Shown here one piece after another: positions 47,201 through 53,200 of a stretch of DNA of 64,000 nucleotides (the stretch's first letter is position 1; the number at the start of each line of letters is the position of its first letter). Under the pieces are notes generated by a model. The model did no database searches, was not told the origin of the DNA, and saw only the letters and a program-made list of their open reading frames with translations. This stretch comes from Phlebotomus papatasi (taxonomy: Eukaryota; Arthropoda; Insecta; Diptera; Psychodidae). The stretch covers positions 106,516,627 through 106,580,626 of the forward strand of contig NC_077223.1 of assembly GCF_024763615.1 (NCBI RefSeq). Direction: 5' to 3'. A program made the position numbers and the translations under genes.

Positions 47201-50200
47201 CAAAATTCACATCCCTTCTTTCTCAAACGTTTTGCATATGTATATCTTATTTTTCTGCACTCCAAATTCAGTTGAGCTACCTATTTAATTTGTCATGGTT
47301 CCGGCACTCCTTTTAGATCAGGAACATTTCATGAAGTCTAAATTCGAATCCCTTTCTTTCTCAAAAGATTTGCATAAGTCTATCTCAGTCCTTCACACTC
47401 AAAATTGGACTGAACTGAATTTATTTTGGTGTGATGTTCAAAAGAAGAAGAAGAGTGCGAAAAAGTAGGATAGACATATGCGAAGTTTTTAAGAAAGAAA
47501 GGGATGTGAATTTCGATTACAGTAGACTCTCGCTCAATCGGCTCTTTTTCAATCGGGCGAAAAATGTTGTTGGCTATTTTCACGTTTAATTTTGATGCAA
47601 ATTTACTCAAATTCGCTCTAGTTTCCCTTATTTTATCGTCATTCTTTATAATCGAGTGCTTTTTGTGTAATTTACAATGACTTTGACGCCCAAATCCCTT
47701 GATAATTTGGATGACATTTTGCCCCAAATGCCCGATTGAGAGAGAGTCTACTGTACATGAAATTTCCCTGATCTCCAAGGTGTGCCAGAGCCATTTAAGA
47801 AATAAAGTATTGCATACAATTTTGGGCTAAAAGATATGTTTTTTCTAAAAGAAATTAGGTAAAGTTGAAGGTCAAAGTAAAGTTTTACCTTGAAGAATTC
47901 AATTTTGCAGGTTCGAAGGGGGGTCATAAAAGACCAAAAATTTATATCTCTTATCGTTTGACTTCTAATCAGGTAACTAAGTTGAAAAATTTTTGGTTTG
48001 TATATATTGCTCTGTCTTTGAGTTCGGGCAATAAAATGACATCTTCCTTACCTCAACCCATAGCTCGTTTGCATTCCAATAGAGACTAAATAATTGAGTC
48101 ATTATCAGGAGAATATAGAGACATGCCATGATTATTTGGGGAAGGAGTTTGACAATATTGAGTACGAATAACAGAGCACAGAGTAGTAAGACAAAGAATA
48201 CAAGTTCAATTAGGCAAATATAAGTGACAATGTTATTGATCTCTTCGACAAAATCAATTAAGACTTTGTGATATTCCAGAGCATTGTGCAATTTTTGCGT
48301 AATTGATTCTTCAGTGTCATTAGGGCGTTTAAGATTATTAATTTTATGTTTGAGGATTTTCACGAGAACAACAGCAAACATACAAAAAGATGTGAAAAGG
48401 TTGGAAAAGGGAATGTAAAGGGATGCCCCAGGTGCAGTGACAAGTATCTGAAATTCATGAGAGTTTATTAATAGAAAAACAAAGAGATTATTGTTAAATC
48501 TTTTCATGTTACCTCGTAGATGTATAATATTTCGTAAAGAGGACTCTTCATGTACTCAATACCTGGAACATGAATACCATAGGGGAGGTCTACAAAGGAA
48601 TATAATTTAAATTTAACAAAAATATTTTTAGGAAACTATTACACTATATGCAACAGTGATTTTTCTTTGGGTTCTCTAATGGTAATTTTCTTTTGCTTTA
48701 CGAAGATGCTTATCAGTTTGATTTCAATCTGCTTTTATGCTCATAATTTTGGCAAAACCGTTTTGCCGGTTTTTTTTGGTACTCAAATGAACACAAGTGT
48801 GATTCTACTGAGGGACTCCAAGATGACGTCTAGATTTTTGGGGACGAGAGTACCCATAAAGTTTGAACAATTTTTTTGAAAATTTAAGAAAAAATTGTTT
48901 TTCGAATTTATGTAATCTGTAATTGTTAGTTATCATACTTATTGGCCCCGAGAGGTTTTTCCTTATTCTGGTCTAGAAATATCAAAAAAGTCACAATATC
49001 TGCAAGGAAGCAGAAAATCGAAAATTCACGATTTTTTACCAAAAATATCTAAGCTCGGGAGTGAATTGGTATCACGTGAAAATTATCCTAAATTTGGACA
49101 TTCTTAAAGTTTGTAATCATCCAAAAGAATCGAATTTTTATCGATTCTAAGTAGTCTAAAAAAATTATTTTTCCCATGGGTACCCAGAGTCCTAAAGGAG
49201 ACGAAAGAGTTAAGGAACCTTTCAAAGAGTCACTGTACGGGACCCTTAGATCATTCAATTGATCTTTTAAAGAAAGATCAATTTTACCTATTTGCTTTGA
49301 TCAAATTGACTCAGGCAATGACCCTTTTAGAAGGATCCCAAATGACCTTTTTATTTTTACCAGTGAACTAAGCACTTAACTGACTGTCAGAATGCAGTGC
49401 AAAAATGATTTTCCTAGTGTCACAAAAATAGCATAAAATTGATTTTATTAACGTATGACACCTCCTACAGACGGTAAAAACAAATAGGGGAAAGTGCCCA
49501 TGCTTGATACCATTGGAAGCTTCGTAATGACTAAATTTTCTATGTTTCACAATATATATGTAACTCATTGCAACTGTATTTTAAAAACTATGGAAAAATG
49601 GGTAGTTTTCAAAATATATTGCGGAGTCACGTTTATTGTGACTCGGTGTAATGTTTTGGGGGAAAATGAGGTCTACATAGGTGGGTAAAATGTTGTACAA
49701 AGCTGGAGCAAATCAGGAAGGGAATTCTGTATCGGTATGGGAATGTCATATGACTAACTTTGAATTCGTAAATGGGAAAATTAGAAAGAACTTATCAAAA
49801 ATCCATCTTATATCAGTTACTAAAAGCTTCAGAGTTTCCTGCAATAATGGCTGGGATTTTTAATGTTGTCCTACTCTCGAATTTTCTATGAAAATTTCTC
49901 ATATGACATTGTCATACTGTTGTAGAATTTCTCTTCAGTATCAGAATTCTGTAACGATATGACAATGTCATATGACAAATTTTTGAATTAAATTCGAGAG
50001 CAGGACAGCATTAATGTCCAGTGAACATCAAATGGCTGTTCCGAGGAGCCCTATCAAACGTTTAGTAACTGATATGAATCTGATTTTCGATTAATTTTTC
50101 CGAATTTTTCACATAAAAATTGTTTAAATTTGTCATATGACCTTGTCATTTCGTTACAAAAATTCCCCTTCAGGACAGCTTCGTAAAAATCGCCACTAAA

Positions 50201-53200
50201 TTTTCATTTTCCCGTAGAGGTAAATCCGAGGATTTCGAGGAATTTTGTGAGGTTATCAACCTAATAAGTAAGAGATTTTTTTGACATAATGGTATATTGA
50301 TATGGTTTGAGTGGCATTCAGTAAAAAAAAAACTTAAATCTTTGACGTCATTTTCCGTACGAAGCTGCACAATCTCCCCTTATAAGTGTTCGCTCTTTTT
50401 TACCGTGTTTATTATAATTTTTTTTGTAATTTTTTAACAATATTCGGGGTAAAAAGCAAGCCAACGATTGTCCTTGTAAATTTTTTTATACAATGAAGCA
50501 TAGGGTGGAATTACCACTTCTAGCCAGTGCCCCACTTTTCGCCACTTATATTGAAATTGCTATTTTTCGCGATTTGTGAAATAAATGAGCCGCAAAGTTC
50601 TTTGTATTTTTACTGCTGCTACGTATAGAGTCGAAAAATAATAATTATTCGGAAAATTCGGTCACTTTGGGTTGTAATACGATAAAAAAGACACGGATTG
50701 ACCTTACTGCTTTTCACTCCTATACTTTGTACTCGAAACGTTGAAAAGGAAAGTAAAGGAGTGAAAAGCAGTAAGGTCAATCTGTGTCTTTTTTATCGTA
50801 TAATAATTATTCGTTTTGGATTAACGATTTTGAGCATTTTTTAGAGTAATATTTTTAGCAAGTGCATCGAATCCAATATTTCTTACCAAAATATAGTAAG
50901 TGTCATCAAATTTTCATCAAGCAAAAAATACCTTTTTGGATCAATAATTTGTCCATTGAATATTTAATTACACTAGTGGAATACATAAAATTTGTATTTA
51001 GTTAATTGATATTTCATTTTATATTATTTTTATGTAAAAATGAGACATGGCGAAAAGTGGTAATATTTTGGAATGATTTTACCATTTGTCGCCATCTCAT
51101 TTCAATAGGCGACGGTAACTTCACTTCGCAGATTGTCAATTGTCGAATCTGCATTGTTTACTTTCTGCAATAGACCTATAATTTGATTTCTCAAAGAAGT
51201 GAACGTTTAAAGTGAGTAAAAATAAGGTGATCATGAGGGAAAAGAAATGCTAAATGTATTCTTTTTATAACATTGCCTAAAATGATTGAGTTTGGACCTT
51301 TTAAAGTGGGTGGCGAGAAGTGGTTACAAAACTGGCGAAAAGTGGTGAAAAGTGGAGACGAAGTGGTTATTTTTGCATTGTTAATAAAAATTACTAGTTT
51401 TTTAAATAGTCCAGCATTAAATTCTATGACTATTGTTTTCACGAATCAAAAGTCAATACATCTGAGTAGTTTTGTGTCAAATTTGAGTTATCTTGTAATA
51501 AGAGTTCAAAAGTTATAATAAAATTAATTCCTTTTTTTCCTAAACATGGCGAGAAGTAGTTACTCCACCCTACCGGCTCAAAAGCGATTTTTAATGAAAA
51601 TGATAAGCATTTTCGTAACTCATTGGATTTTAAGCAGTAATAGAAAGAAAGAGAATGCGAACCTGAATACAAAGAAAAAAAGATACTAACCGATCATTCC
51701 AGCAAATACCGGATATATTAAGAAGCAAGTTCCAGTGGTCAAAGAAAGACAGAAATTTAAAACTGAAAATCGATGAGCACGAATTCCTGTTTCTTTGACC
51801 ATGTTGCTAATATATTCATCTTTTGAATTTACCATAATATCATACAAATGCCCTACTTTTTCCATGAATTTCTCCATTTTATGCCGACTATTGATAATGA
51901 TAATGGCTCGAATCTAAATTGGGGAAAAATGCAATGATTTTGTCGTAAATCAAGAAAATATCTAAACTACTGAGTTGGTTTACTTACGATTGCATTGAGG
52001 AATAGAAATGTAAAATATCCATTCAAGATTAGCTTGTCGAGCTCCTTGGTGTGAAAGAGGTAGGCAAATTGAAAGACATTTTGGAACATGTTAATGAACA
52101 TGTAGAAATATCTTCGGGGTTTTGTAAAACGTGGTTCTAGTATCATTCCCATATGTTTCCAAATACTTATGCTGAATGCCATAAATGGCACTGTCTCAAA
52201 ATACTTCTTCATTATCACAAATGCACTTTCTTCTCTGGGATATTCAACGGGGAATATTTCTTTTATTTCACCGTGATTTCTATTTATCCTTAAAAGGGAG
52301 CTAAGATCCATGAAAATAAATTATATGTAATTTCCCTTTCAGTCTCAAGCTACCAAACCCTCCAATTGAGGGATTTTACAGTGCATGTGCCTTGGGAATT
52401 ATTCATAAAGATAACGAACTGGCTCAATTGGTGATACAAGAGCTCAATAAGGAGGAGATGAGTGAAAATAGTTGTCATCATATTGCTTTTCTCTCCTCCC
52501 AATATTACTTATTAATGGTTTGTTTTTATTAGTATTTGATTTAGTTTTTTTTTCTCGACGTAATATACATTAAATTTTTTTTTCGGTTACAAAAAAAGCA
52601 TGGAAAGGATGTTGCAATGAAATATTTACTGGTACTCCTCCACAAATATCCACATCGAGCTAAATTACGGAATGTCTTGGCAGTATTCCTTTTGGAGAAC
52701 TACTACGACTCACCGAAACATCTTCAATTTGCTAGTCGACTAGCTCAGAGTGTTTTGGTTATTCAATTTGGCCAAATAGATAGGTAATTTGCATAAAATC
52801 TCAAGGGGTAACTCATTTTGCGAAACCATTATCAAATGTCCGAGGAACACTTCACGGAGCCAGAGAAATCCAAATTTTGCATCGGAAAACTCTAAAATTG
52901 CATCATGAAGTCCGAGAAACCGAAGAATAGCATCGCGAAAACTTAGAAATTAAAATGTTGCAAGGCGAAATCCAAAAATTGTGTTACGAAACCTAAAAAT
53001 TGCATTGCAAAACCAGATAGATACAAGAATGGCATGGCGAAAACTGAGAAATCCAAATTTTGCATCGGAGAGCTCAAAAAATTGCATCGCGAAACTCGAA
53101 AAACTCGAAAATTGCATGGTGTAGTCCGAGAAACCGAAGAATTGCATCGCGAAAACCGAGAATCCAAAAAATTGCTTGGCATAACCCTAAAATTGTATCA

